This document shows, in pieces, positions 43,580-51,333 of a stretch of 64,000 nucleotides of DNA. The notes beneath the pieces are model-generated. The model had not been told where the DNA came from and searched no databases. It worked only from the letters and a program-made list of their open reading frames with translations. Location of the stretch: assembly GCA_030539295.1 (NCBI GenBank), contig JAUNSJ010000011.1, forward strand, positions 42,070-106,069. The letters run 5' to 3'. Position numbers and translations under genes: made by a program. Each line of letters starts with the position of its first letter. Position 1 is the stretch's first letter. This stretch comes from Planctomycetia bacterium. Lineage in GTDB: Bacteria; Planctomycetota; Planctomycetia; Pirellulales; Thermoguttaceae.

Positions 43580-46459
43580 ATGAAAACGTTGAACGCGAAT
43601 AAGATGTTGCGTCCTCGATTTGAACAGTTGGAAGACCGCCTTGTGCTTAGTGCCGCGCCCACAATCGCCAATCTGCCTGATAGCATAACTCTCTATCAGG
43701 GCGAAAGTTATCATTACGCGGCAGACGACCTGTCCAGTGTGGCCATTGACGCGTCCACGACGGCCACGGTCGCATCGCTGCCGGGTGGACGTCAGGTGAC
43801 AATTGAGTACGCCGTGCAAGATGATTCGGGTGCGACGACCCCGCTGGGGACGATTGTGCTCCAGTTGTTCGAAGAGGACTCGCCCCTCTCGACGGAACGA
43901 TTCCTGACCCTGGTCGAAAGTGGTTACTACGATGGCACTGGTGATGCCAATGGTACCGGTAATACGGTTCATCGGATTATTGACGGCTTTATGTTTCAGG
44001 GGGGGTCCCGGGACGGCTTTGGGTATCAGGGGAGTACGCTGCCGAATATAGATTTTGAATATTCTCCCCTTTTGACACACGCGTCCCAGGGCGTGGTCGC
44101 CATGGCGAATTCCGGTTGGGGGTCCGGTACGAGTAATGCCCAGTTCTACATAACGGACGCCGCATGTTCCTGGCTGGACGGCGGTTATAATATAGTTGGT
44201 TTTGTCGTTTCCGGATACGAAACGATCGAAGCGATTACGGCCAAACAGACGCAAACGGTAACCTCTCCGTACAACACAAGCGTGGCGAACTATCCGGTGG
44301 ATAAGATAATCATGACGAGTGTCACGGTAACAGAAACTCCATGCAACGGGGTTTTGCGCCTTGCGGCGACGGACGCAACCGCCGTGGGTACTTCGACTCT
44401 CGTTCTCTCGGTGACCGACGGCCAAGGGTATGCATCGCAAAAGACGGTTACCGTTAACGTTCTGCCACGCAAAGAGTTAACTTTCCCAATGAACCCGGAC
44501 GACCCCATGGCGATTTATGTCGAAGCCGGGGACGCGGTTAAGATTGACCTGCCGGAATATTATCAAGGGACCAGCGCGATTCAGTACACCGTTACTGGCT
44601 ACGACTCGTTTCCGGACGACGCGAGTGAGCCAACCTGGGATTTGGACGGGTTGACCTGGCAGGTAAGTGGCCGCTCTTTGACCGTAACGGCGGACGCAAC
44701 AGTGGCGCAGCGGGCTGTTCTGAAAATTTCCGTGGCCGCCTTAAATCAATCGACCGGGACTTATACCACCGCGGAAACGTACTATCTGGACGTCTTCGTT
44801 ACGCCAGGGGCGCCGGAGATGGCGGCCAAGGATGGCGATACTCCCTTGGATGCGACAACGGCAACGGATGGTAATTTTGAAATCGTTATTGACCATGTCA
44901 ATGAGAAGACGGACTTGTACCTGACGGCTGCCTGTGGTGGGACGACCTCGGAGAAGATGATTCTTCGGAAAGACGGGAGCGATACGACGGACAATTCGTT
45001 TGTGGTGGAATCGACCAAACTGGCTACGGGTCTGTATCGGACCGTGGTTACAGTGACGCGAGAGGCGTTAAAAGGGACGCTGCCTGGCCTGGGCGGGGAG
45101 GACCTGAACGGAACCTGGACGCTCAAGGTATGGCAGGAAGTTCCTTTGAGTAAAGTCTCGACGGATTATGAGAACCTCGTTTCAGAGGAGGCCGCGATCT
45201 CAATTCTGGTCGCGGAGGAGATGCCGGAATTCCTCGTACGCTACGGAACGCAGGACGGAGAGGTCGTGGGTCCGACGGCGATCGACGTTACCGAAGGAAC
45301 GCAAGGCCAATTCTCTATTTGCGTCCAGAATATTATGGACGGGACTGTCGCGGCGTCCGATTTCTCCTGGCGCGTTCGCGTTATTAATACATCGACCGAG
45401 ACTGTGCTCCAAGAGGGGGCATGGGCCGACTTCGCGACAAGCGGCGTGGCTTCCTGGACTTTTAGCCCGCAGGACACTGAAAGCCCGTACACCTTCCGTT
45501 GCGAAGTCTCCCTGCGGCGCAAGGCAGACGAAGTGACCAGCATGCAAACGTTCCTGGTTAATGTGCCAGAGGTTAACGTTCCCCCTCAAATTACTTTCGT
45601 CCCGGACGAGAATTATGCGGTTGACGTCGAATCGTCTTACTCCTGGAAGATTACCTTTACCGACGACCTTCCGGCGCAAACTCTCACCTGGTCGCTCTCG
45701 GGGACCGTGCCAGACGGTATGTCGATCGACAGTACGGTTCAAACAGATACCGACGGCTCCCACTATTGCCTCCTGTCCTGGACGCCAGCGCGAGAAGAAG
45801 CGGACCAAAATTTTGCCGTTACAGTTACCGTTGCTGACCCGGACAGCGAGACGGATTCTGTTGACCTGAACTTTACTGTAGGCGCCGCGCCAGTCGACCC
45901 CGACCCGGCAGACGACGATTTAGTTGTTGATGAACCCGCGGCGATTCCGACGATTGTGAATTGGCAGGATTATCGCTCTGTTTGGAATGGCCTGGTACAG
46001 CAGCGTCTGTCGGCACTCGCTGGCAGTCTGGCAAAGTTTGTCAATGCCTATTCTCAAGCAGGCGTGACCCATTCGAGCGATTTGACCAACGCGCAAGCGG
46101 AATACGCGAAAGGGAATTTGACCGACTCCGAGCTGGCGGAAACCGTTCAGACGGCAACGCAGACGCGACGTGAAACGCAACAAAAAAGCCTGGAAAACCT
46201 CGTTGCCCGGGCCAAGATTATCAATACGAACTCGACGAATCGTGCGAACGAACTTAACGCGGCAGCGACTGACCTCGGGATCCCCACAACGAATGCGAAT
46301 GAGATTCTTTCGTCTCGACCGCTGGGCATGACCCTGTCGCAAATGAAGACCGTCTGGCAGTATGGTTTTAGCTTGAACAGCCGCTTTCTGACACGAATGG
46401 CACTGGCTCCGCAAGCGGTCGATTGCCTTGTAACCGGAAGTCTGGCCGATTTACTGTAA
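43580..46459 (+). CDS. Giant exported protein: planctomycete sorting motif, cyclophilin PPIase, repeat domains
   Basis: 959 residues. The N-terminus RPRFEQLEDRLVLSA matches the planctomycete LExRxLLSA/VLSA export and outer-structure sorting motif. Residues ~95-255 are a cyclophilin-type peptidyl-prolyl cis-trans isomerase (IVLQLFEEDSPLSTERFLTL, HRIIDGFMFQGG, GVVAMANSGWGSGTSNAQFYI), with a large insertion typical of secreted cyclophilins. Then come several Ig/cadherin-like domains with EGTQGQ and TFTDDLPAQTL-type strands, probably surface repeats. The final ~130 residues are an alpha-helical Gln/Asn/Thr tail. The PPIase may fold surface proteins; alternatively the domain is used for binding. 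Confidence 0.85.
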   Translation: MKTLNANKMLRPRFEQLEDRLVLSAAPTIANLPDSITLYQGESYHYAADDLSSVAIDASTTATVASLPGGRQVTIEYAVQDDSGATTPLGTIVLQLFEEDSPLSTERFLTLVESGYYDGTGDANGTGNTVHRIIDGFMFQGGSRDGFGYQGSTLPNIDFEYSPLLTHASQGVVAMANSGWGSGTSNAQFYITDAACSWLDGGYNIVGFVVSGYETIEAITAKQTQTVTSPYNTSVANYPVDKIIMTSVTVTETPCNGVLRLAATDATAVGTSTLVLSVTDGQGYASQKTVTVNVLPRKELTFPMNPDDPMAIYVEAGDAVKIDLPEYYQGTSAIQYTVTGYDSFPDDASEPTWDLDGLTWQVSGRSLTVTADATVAQRAVLKISVAALNQSTGTYTTAETYYLDVFVTPGAPEMAAKDGDTPLDATTATDGNFEIVIDHVNEKTDLYLTAACGGTTSEKMILRKDGSDTTDNSFVVESTKLATGLYRTVVTVTREALKGTLPGLGGEDLNGTWTLKVWQEVPLSKVSTDYENLVSEEAAISILVAEEMPEFLVRYGTQDGEVVGPTAIDVTEGTQGQFSICVQNIMDGTVAASDFSWRVRVINTSTETVLQEGAWADFATSGVASWTFSPQDTESPYTFRCEVSLRRKADEVTSMQTFLVNVPEVNVPPQITFVPDENYAVDVESSYSWKITFTDDLPAQTLTWSLSGTVPDGMSIDSTVQTDTDGSHYCLLSWTPAREEADQNFAVTVTVADPDSETDSVDLNFTVGAAPVDPDPADDDLVVDEPAAIPTIVNWQDYRSVWNGLVQQRLSALAGSLAKFVNAYSQAGVTHSSDLTNAQAEYAKGNLTDSELAETVQTATQTRRETQQKSLENLVARAKIINTNSTNRANELNAAATDLGIPTTNANEILSSRPLGMTLSQMKTVWQYGFSLNSRFLTRMALAPQAVDCLVTGSLADLL

Positions 46460-46609
46460 GCGGTCGTAATTTCGCCGGTCTGAAATTCGTCGGCATAAAA
46501 AGAAAACACACCACAACATCACCGCCCCCGACTGCGGAGCGGTGACCGACTTTCTTATTGTAATGGGAAGTCAAGTCCTCTTTTCAATAAGTCCTTGCGG
46601 GATATCCCC

Positions 46610-46675
46610 GTGGCCTGATCTCCGTGCCCAACCAGCTCAATTCCAAGCGTTTCTATTCAGCCATTGGCTTTTCCC
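46610..46675. repeat. 66-bp direct repeat, copy 1
   Basis: 64 of 66 bases identical to 48311-48376. Spans the last few codons of the AlbA_2 gene and its 3' flank, so the two copies bracket the AlbA_2 gene. Confidence 0.9.
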
Positions 46676-48099
46676 ATTTTTTTCGTTGTATCCTGATCGT
46701 TCGTATCAGTATCAAGAAACGAATCCACTATTTGCCAGTGACCTTTTTGGCTGGAACCAATACGAATTAAGATACCATAATTCTTCAGTGTTGCGATATT
46801 ATTTATAATGGTACTTCGAGCAAGGCCCGTATTGCTCGCCAATTCTCTCTGTGTAATATCACTTTTTTGGGAGAGTTCTGTTAATATTTTTATTTGAACC
46901 TCCGTCAAAGAATCAAGATTTGGACCGGAGCTTGGACCGGCAACAGTTCCTGGTTGGGTCCTCATGTCAACTGTTTCCGACCAGCGGACATATTCAGGCG
47001 TAAAGGAAAAAATGATATTGATATCGCCGGGAAACGCGACGTATCTCGGAAGAGGAACTTTTTCTTCAACACAACCGTTGACCATTTTTTCGATTCCGCG
47101 TCCCCAAGTTTCAATCATTCCTGTTCGATAAAACGTTCTGGCAATATAGGGATTAAACGGAACTGAATTGTGTGGCTCAAATAAATTATCCACTGTCCAA
47201 TTCGTAGGAAGATATCCGCAGTTTCCTATAAAAATTTTATCGTGATAGACCTTAATCAAAATAGGATTTACCGAGCTGTAATCACGATGAATAATACTAT
47301 TATAAATTGCTTCCTTCAAAGCATTGGGAGGCACCGGATAAGTTTCCGAACGATACCATTTTCTGAACGTAATTCGGGCCTTGAGGTATTTCAGAAAAAT
47401 CAAATCGACAGCCTTGGTCGCCTGTTCCAGCAAGGAACCGTGAACTTCATCCTGATATTCGATTTCTCCGGGCCGTGGAAAATATCCAATCCGAATATAG
47501 GCACCTGGTGCCCATTTTTCAGCGTTATGATGAAACAGAAGAATCGCCGCCTTACGGAAAAGACCGTCTTCGATCAAGTCAAGTTTTTCCAGCAGTTGCA
47601 GATTATCCAGCGCAAGGTCTTCTTCCGAAAGACGATTCCGGGCAAGAGCCAGTTCCCGAAAGATCGAAAAACTGTCTTCGCGAAAGTCCTTGATTGACAC
47701 TTCCGGAACGGTAATTGAATCCCAGGTAACCCCCTGTCTTTGCAAAAGAAAACGAATTAAGGCCGAACCTTTCAAAATCTGCTTGGTACTGCCGGTACGA
47801 TAATGATATTCGCCCTTGTAGCTTATCCCATATGGATATTTGTTTACGATGATTTCGATATATTCCTTCCCGATTTCTGAATGGAGATTAACATCAACAA
47901 TAATACCGAGAATATCGCGGACCTTATTGGGAATGTCTTCCATCAGCTTTTTAGCGTTTTTAAGTCCAACGATTTTGCCCATGTCGTCCAGGCCAATGTA
48001 CAAAGTCCCCCCTTGCGCATTGGCGAACCCGCATATCCACTTAAGGTAGTCGTCGTTCCACGACTCTTTGTATTCAATACATTGACTTTCGTTTGGCAT
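46657..48099 (-). CDS. AlbA_2 (Schlafen-like) ATP-binding protein with wHTH tail
   Basis: 480 residues. N-terminal AlbA_2 domain: ESQCIEYKESWND, CGFANAQGGTLYIGLDDMGKIVGL. The central GHKL-type ATP-binding domain shows PPNALKEAIYNSIIHRDYS (N box) and IFIGNCGYLPTNW. A winged helix-turn-helix closes the protein (LSQKSDITQRELASNTGLARSTIINN). Family members are putative DNA-binding ATPases related to transcription regulation and phage defence. It is the third gene of an AT-rich group with an AbiE-like pair and Lnu(A)-like enzyme. A 66-bp repeat overlaps its 3' end. Confidence 0.85.
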   Translation of the reverse strand: MPNESQCIEYKESWNDDYLKWICGFANAQGGTLYIGLDDMGKIVGLKNAKKLMEDIPNKVRDILGIIVDVNLHSEIGKEYIEIIVNKYPYGISYKGEYHYRTGSTKQILKGSALIRFLLQRQGVTWDSITVPEVSIKDFREDSFSIFRELALARNRLSEEDLALDNLQLLEKLDLIEDGLFRKAAILLFHHNAEKWAPGAYIRIGYFPRPGEIEYQDEVHGSLLEQATKAVDLIFLKYLKARITFRKWYRSETYPVPPNALKEAIYNSIIHRDYSSVNPILIKVYHDKIFIGNCGYLPTNWTVDNLFEPHNSVPFNPYIARTFYRTGMIETWGRGIEKMVNGCVEEKVPLPRYVAFPGDINIIFSFTPEYVRWSETVDMRTQPGTVAGPSSGPNLDSLTEVQIKILTELSQKSDITQRELASNTGLARSTIINNIATLKNYGILIRIGSSQKGHWQIVDSFLDTDTNDQDTTKKMGKANG

Positions 48100-48310
48100 A
48101 TTTCGTTTCTTTTATTATTGGGTCAAAAACAATTGTCCGAGTCTGTCGAGCCTCTATTTTTGTACAACCGTTATAACAAAAAACGGACACGGTCATTAAT
48201 CTCTGATTATATCATTTTTTTCGCCCCATTCAATAGTAAAGACAGGCGAAACAGTCGATTTTTGTCGCCGTAAAGTTCTTTGTCTTCCAGCAAAATTCGC
48301 GGCTCAATCT

Positions 48311-48376
48311 GTGGCCTGATCTCCGTACCCAACCAGCTCAATTCCAAGCGTTTCTATTCAGCCCTTGGCTTTTCCC
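48311..48376. repeat. 66-bp direct repeat, copy 2
   Basis: Matches 46610-46675 with two substitutions and no gaps. In the restored reading frame it covers the C-terminal codons and downstream flank of the decayed HTH gene, as copy 1 does for the AlbA_2 gene. Confidence 0.9.
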
Positions 48377-48666
48377 TTCCTCCTGCGACGAATTTGGTTT
48401 CAAAATAACCCACTGACCATTTTTTGTTGCGTCTTCGCGAGTATGTTCTGCTCCCTCAATCGTTGAATATTGAAACTAATCGCAGTAAACGACAAGTTCA
48501 AACGGTCCGCCATTTCTTTCTGTATTATTGTATCGCTGGCTTCAATCAGGTTCAGCATCCCCAACTGAGTTTTATTAAGAAGCCGAACTTTTTCTTGTTT
48601 CGTTTTCCGCCGGGTCAATTCAAAGGTTATCGCTTGCACTGGGTAGTGGGGTGTTGAGGTTGCCAT
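48338..48666 (-). pseudogene. Decayed C-terminal wHTH remnant of a second AlbA_2-type gene
   Basis: An 88-residue frame (48400-48666) contains only a winged helix-turn-helix (KTQLGMLNLIEASDTIIQKEMADRLNLSFTAISFNIQRL), aligning in position with the tail of the AlbA_2 protein. In an A6 run at 48421-48426 the frame is lost. Adding one A continues it as KNGQWVILKPNSSQEEG, which corresponds to the SSQKGHWQIVDSF end of the AlbA_2 protein, and runs into the 66-bp repeat. So it looks like the 3' part of a related gene, with its N-terminal AlbA_2/ATPase part deleted and a frameshift. Its first 47 bases overlap the Lnu(A)-like gene. A small functional HTH protein is the alternative. Confidence 0.6.
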
Positions 48667-49168
48667 TAAGTTTTTCCCGTTTCTTTTTGAGTTCGTTTAG
48701 TGTTTGCAGGTCGAAGTGGTCTTTTTCACGCAGTTCATATCCAGAATGAAAGAGTAGTTGTCCATCAAGCGAAATACAAGGAATCATACGCCCATCAAAA
48801 AGAACTTTTGTAAACCAGGCTGCTTGAAAATCATACCATCCGGCTTTCCCGTCAGATTGCCGAGCGCTTCCGTCCGCCGCCATTATTAACGGATGGATAT
48901 CGAGAAATCCGAACTGTTCGTGATAAAGTTCAATACGCACAGGTTGCCAGTCTGTTGTAATTTTATAACCAATAGATTCCAACAAGTCCAGCAGTTGTTC
49001 AAAATACGCACCATCAAAATCAATATCAAGATCGCGATGTTCACGATTCTGCCGAGCTGTCAAAAGATCGACCCCCCAACCTCCGTCTACCCAGTATCGC
49101 ATTCCCAAAGTATCCAGATAATCCAATATAACGAAAACATCACTCTTCGTAACAAACTCTTTTGACAC
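48620..49168 (-). CDS. Lnu(A)-like lincosamide nucleotidyltransferase homologue
   Basis: 182 residues. It matches the Lnu(A)/LinA lincosamide nucleotidyltransferases almost motif for motif: MRYWVDGGWGVDLLTARQNREHRDLDIDFD (the GG..D-x-D nucleotidyltransferase site), IELYHEQFGFLDIHPL, and IPCISLDGQLLFHSGYELREKDHFDLQTLN. Lnu enzymes adenylylate lincomycin or clindamycin; whether this one does so is unproven. It is about 20 residues longer than Lnu(A), and the extra C-terminal residues (LNTPLPSASDNL) overlap the adjacent remnant. GTG start, decided by AAGGAGA. It lies 29 bases downstream of the AbiEii-like gene, in the same likely operon. Confidence 0.85.
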   Translation of the reverse strand: MSKEFVTKSDVFVILDYLDTLGMRYWVDGGWGVDLLTARQNREHRDLDIDFDGAYFEQLLDLLESIGYKITTDWQPVRIELYHEQFGFLDIHPLIMAADGSARQSDGKAGWYDFQAAWFTKVLFDGRMIPCISLDGQLLFHSGYELREKDHFDLQTLNELKKKREKLNGNLNTPLPSASDNL

Positions 49169-49197
49169 AAAACAATCTCCTTTCTCATAAAAAATAT

Positions 49198-50109
49198 TTA
49201 AAACAGTTTCATCTTGGCAATGACTTTGAGTATTCTTTTTGCCTTTTCATAAGGCCAGGATTCGAACAGCAGATTTTGCGTAATATTCTCGTAATCCATT
49301 TTGAATGCATTCGTTTCATCAATTTCCTTCAAGATACGATTAATATCGCATCCTTCCTTGGCCGAAGGACACATCTTGGTCCGACTCCGAAGCAGTCTGA
49401 CTTCACTGACCAAATCCACAAGAGCCTGGTTTCTTTTGATCAAGGGAAACAGCTTGCACAGATCGTATAAATGACGGGAATGTTCCGCAATTTTACCTGT
49501 TAGCCAATAATCGCAAATGGCAAAAACCTTGTCGATAAAAGTCCTTTCCAGAGTCTGCGTGTTGACGGAATAAGGTGTCAGGGAATATTGTTCAAGGAAG
49601 TCGTCCATTCCTGTTTCAGCGAGATATTCACCGACTATACTGCAGACATCACGTTTTTCGCACGGGAATGAACGAATAGCTATGGCGGTTTCCACAACAA
49701 GTATTGTTTTTATGTTCTTCATAACAGGAAAAATGGGATCATAACTCAAAATGAATCTGTTGAAATGACGTCGTCGCTTGATTTCATCCTGATTTTCGAA
49801 GACATAACCGCATTGAGAGATACCATCAATGATCGTCTGGTTAAGTCCTCGTCGCATGCACCCTGTCAGAGGAAGACTATCGTTATCGCACGATAAATCA
49901 ATATCTTCAGAAAAACGATTGATTATGTGATAGCACTTTGATAGAGATGTCCCTCCCTTAAAGACAATGGAGTTCTGTTTGCGTGTCAATTCACGCAATA
50001 GGAAAGTAACATGATAATCCTTTTCAACTATGGCGGCGGGAATCTTTTTGGCTTGAGCCGTCGCCAATATCGCCTGTTCAAATAAGGTTTTGTCTTCATG
50101 CAAGTTCAT
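49198..50109 (-). CDS. AbiEii/AbiGii-type toxin (nucleotidyltransferase)
   Basis: 303 residues. Carries the AbiEii nucleotidyltransferase signature: SIVFKGGTSLSKCYHIINRFSEDIDL (GGTSLSK and ExDxDL-type site), with KDYHVTFLLREL upstream. In type IV toxin-antitoxin abortive-infection systems (AbiE), the AbiEii toxin modifies tRNA or other targets and AbiEi antagonises it. The ATG at 50109 follows CAGGAATC at the right spacing; it overlaps the end of the antitoxin-like gene by 14 bases. Confidence 0.85.
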   Translation of the reverse strand: MNLHEDKTLFEQAILATAQAKKIPAAIVEKDYHVTFLLRELTRKQNSIVFKGGTSLSKCYHIINRFSEDIDLSCDNDSLPLTGCMRRGLNQTIIDGISQCGYVFENQDEIKRRRHFNRFILSYDPIFPVMKNIKTILVVETAIAIRSFPCEKRDVCSIVGEYLAETGMDDFLEQYSLTPYSVNTQTLERTFIDKVFAICDYWLTGKIAEHSRHLYDLCKLFPLIKRNQALVDLVSEVRLLRSRTKMCPSAKEGCDINRILKEIDETNAFKMDYENITQNLLFESWPYEKAKRILKVIAKMKLF

Positions 50110-50713
50110 GAATGATTCCTGATTCAATCATATTTTTGGATGTTTTTGAAGGAAAGAAACGGATAAAATCGCTCATTTGATCTTTCCCAATGTTTCGGTT
50201 CTTAATGAAAATCTTTAGGGCGGTCATTTGTTCCGTTTCGAACTGTGATGGATCAAGTCGGGTCATCAGATCGAGAAACTGAAGAATTTCCACATTATCC
50301 TGTGTAATGGGAACACGCGGACTTCGCAACCGTAATCGCTGGCTGCCCAGTTTCACTTCCCGACATCGGGATTTTTCGACATTTGTTATGATCTCGACGA
50401 CATTGGGAATTTGTTGGGAAAGCCCAATAAGGTTCGCTAATTTAAGACCTGTATAAAAACCAAAGATTTCACGGGCGTTTTGAATATATTTTCTTTCGAT
50501 AACCCTATCCACGTTGAGACGGGATTGCCCAAAAGGAGTCTCAACCGGTATATAGTAGATTCCACGAGCAAAACGGGCGAGAAACTTCCCGGCAACCAAT
50601 CGGGAAAGCGACAAACGGAGATTCCCCGAAGACAGATTCTCTATTCGAATCGAATTTTCGAAAATCGGTTCATTCACATCATATCGCTGGGTCAAAGTCT
50701 GAAATAAATCCAT
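50096..50713 (-). CDS. AbiEi-like antitoxin (DUF6088 type)
   Basis: 205 residues. N-terminal HTH-like region (SGNLRLSLSRLVAGKFLARFARGIYYIP), typical of AbiEi proteins that repress their own operon. The C-terminal part (EIFGFYTGLKLANLIGLSQQIPNVVEIIT) matches AbiEi-like antitoxins in fold pattern. First gene of the operon, starting ATG with a GGAGGTG ribosome-binding site, and overlapping the toxin gene by 14 bases. Confidence 0.8.
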   Translation of the reverse strand: MDLFQTLTQRYDVNEPIFENSIRIENLSSGNLRLSLSRLVAGKFLARFARGIYYIPVETPFGQSRLNVDRVIERKYIQNAREIFGFYTGLKLANLIGLSQQIPNVVEIITNVEKSRCREVKLGSQRLRLRSPRVPITQDNVEILQFLDLMTRLDPSQFETEQMTALKIFIKNRNIGKDQMSDFIRFFPSKTSKNMIESGIIHELA

Positions 50714-50734
50714 GGGACACCTCCATTTTCTCTA

Positions 50735-50762
50735 ATTATACTTCTTGTCATTGTTTTGTCAA
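50735..50762 (-). promoter_or_regulatory. Strong promoter of the AbiE-like operon
   Basis: On the minus strand, TTGACA (plus 50757-50762) and TATAAT (plus 50735-50740) with a 16-base spacer, about 22 bases before the antitoxin ATG. Both hexamers are perfect. AbiEi antitoxins usually bind inverted repeats near their own promoter; none is obvious here. Confidence 0.8.
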
Positions 50763-51205
50763 GATATGTTACAAAGTTTCACATGGCAGAGGCACGTATT
50801 TTTTGACACTTCTATTTTGTGCAGAATTCTTTCGAAACTTTTCGGAATTCTGTCATTCTTCTCATCATCTCCCTTGATGTTTTAATACAGCGGCTAACAT
50901 GGGTATGAATTGAACGCAAAAATGTTTTAAACAGGAAACTTAGGTGTAATTACCATTACCTGATTGTCATCAAACCGAGGGAAGGTAGAGTTTCTAAAAG
51001 ATGGGATTCTGAACTCCTGTTTCCGCCGGAATCCGACCGACGGATGGGGGCAGTCGGGCCAGGGGAAGGGATGATAAAAAAGGAAATGAATGACGTCGAA
51101 GTTCCCGCACATCAAGGTTCGTTGTGCCTTACAATCGGGAAACAACTCCATCATTCATTTTCTTATTATCGCGTCAGGAAGAAACGACCCTTATCGGATT
51201 GGCAG
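50763..51205. other. Gene-free right flank of the AbiE island
   Basis: No credible CDS. Short frames (for example 50927-51154 minus) have no ribosome-binding site or domain. Composition changes from AT-rich to mixed around 51000, consistent with an island boundary. Confidence 0.4.
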
Positions 51206-51257
51206 ACGTGTCACAGCAGACGCGGACGGATTGGACTGCTCTGACACGTGCTTTTTC
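51206..51257. terminator. Hairpin between the island and the HEAT protein gene
   Basis: ACGTGTCA (51206-51213) / TGACACGT (51242-51249) with an internal GCAG/CTGC pair, followed by GCTTTTTC on the plus strand. It lies 85 bases downstream of the minus-strand HEAT gene, but the T run favours plus-strand termination. Confidence 0.5.
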
Positions 51258-51333
51258 GACTTCGAGTGGTAACATTACGTGGTAACTTCGTGACAGTACA
51301 CAGTCGATCAGTGACCACTTAACCACCGCACAA

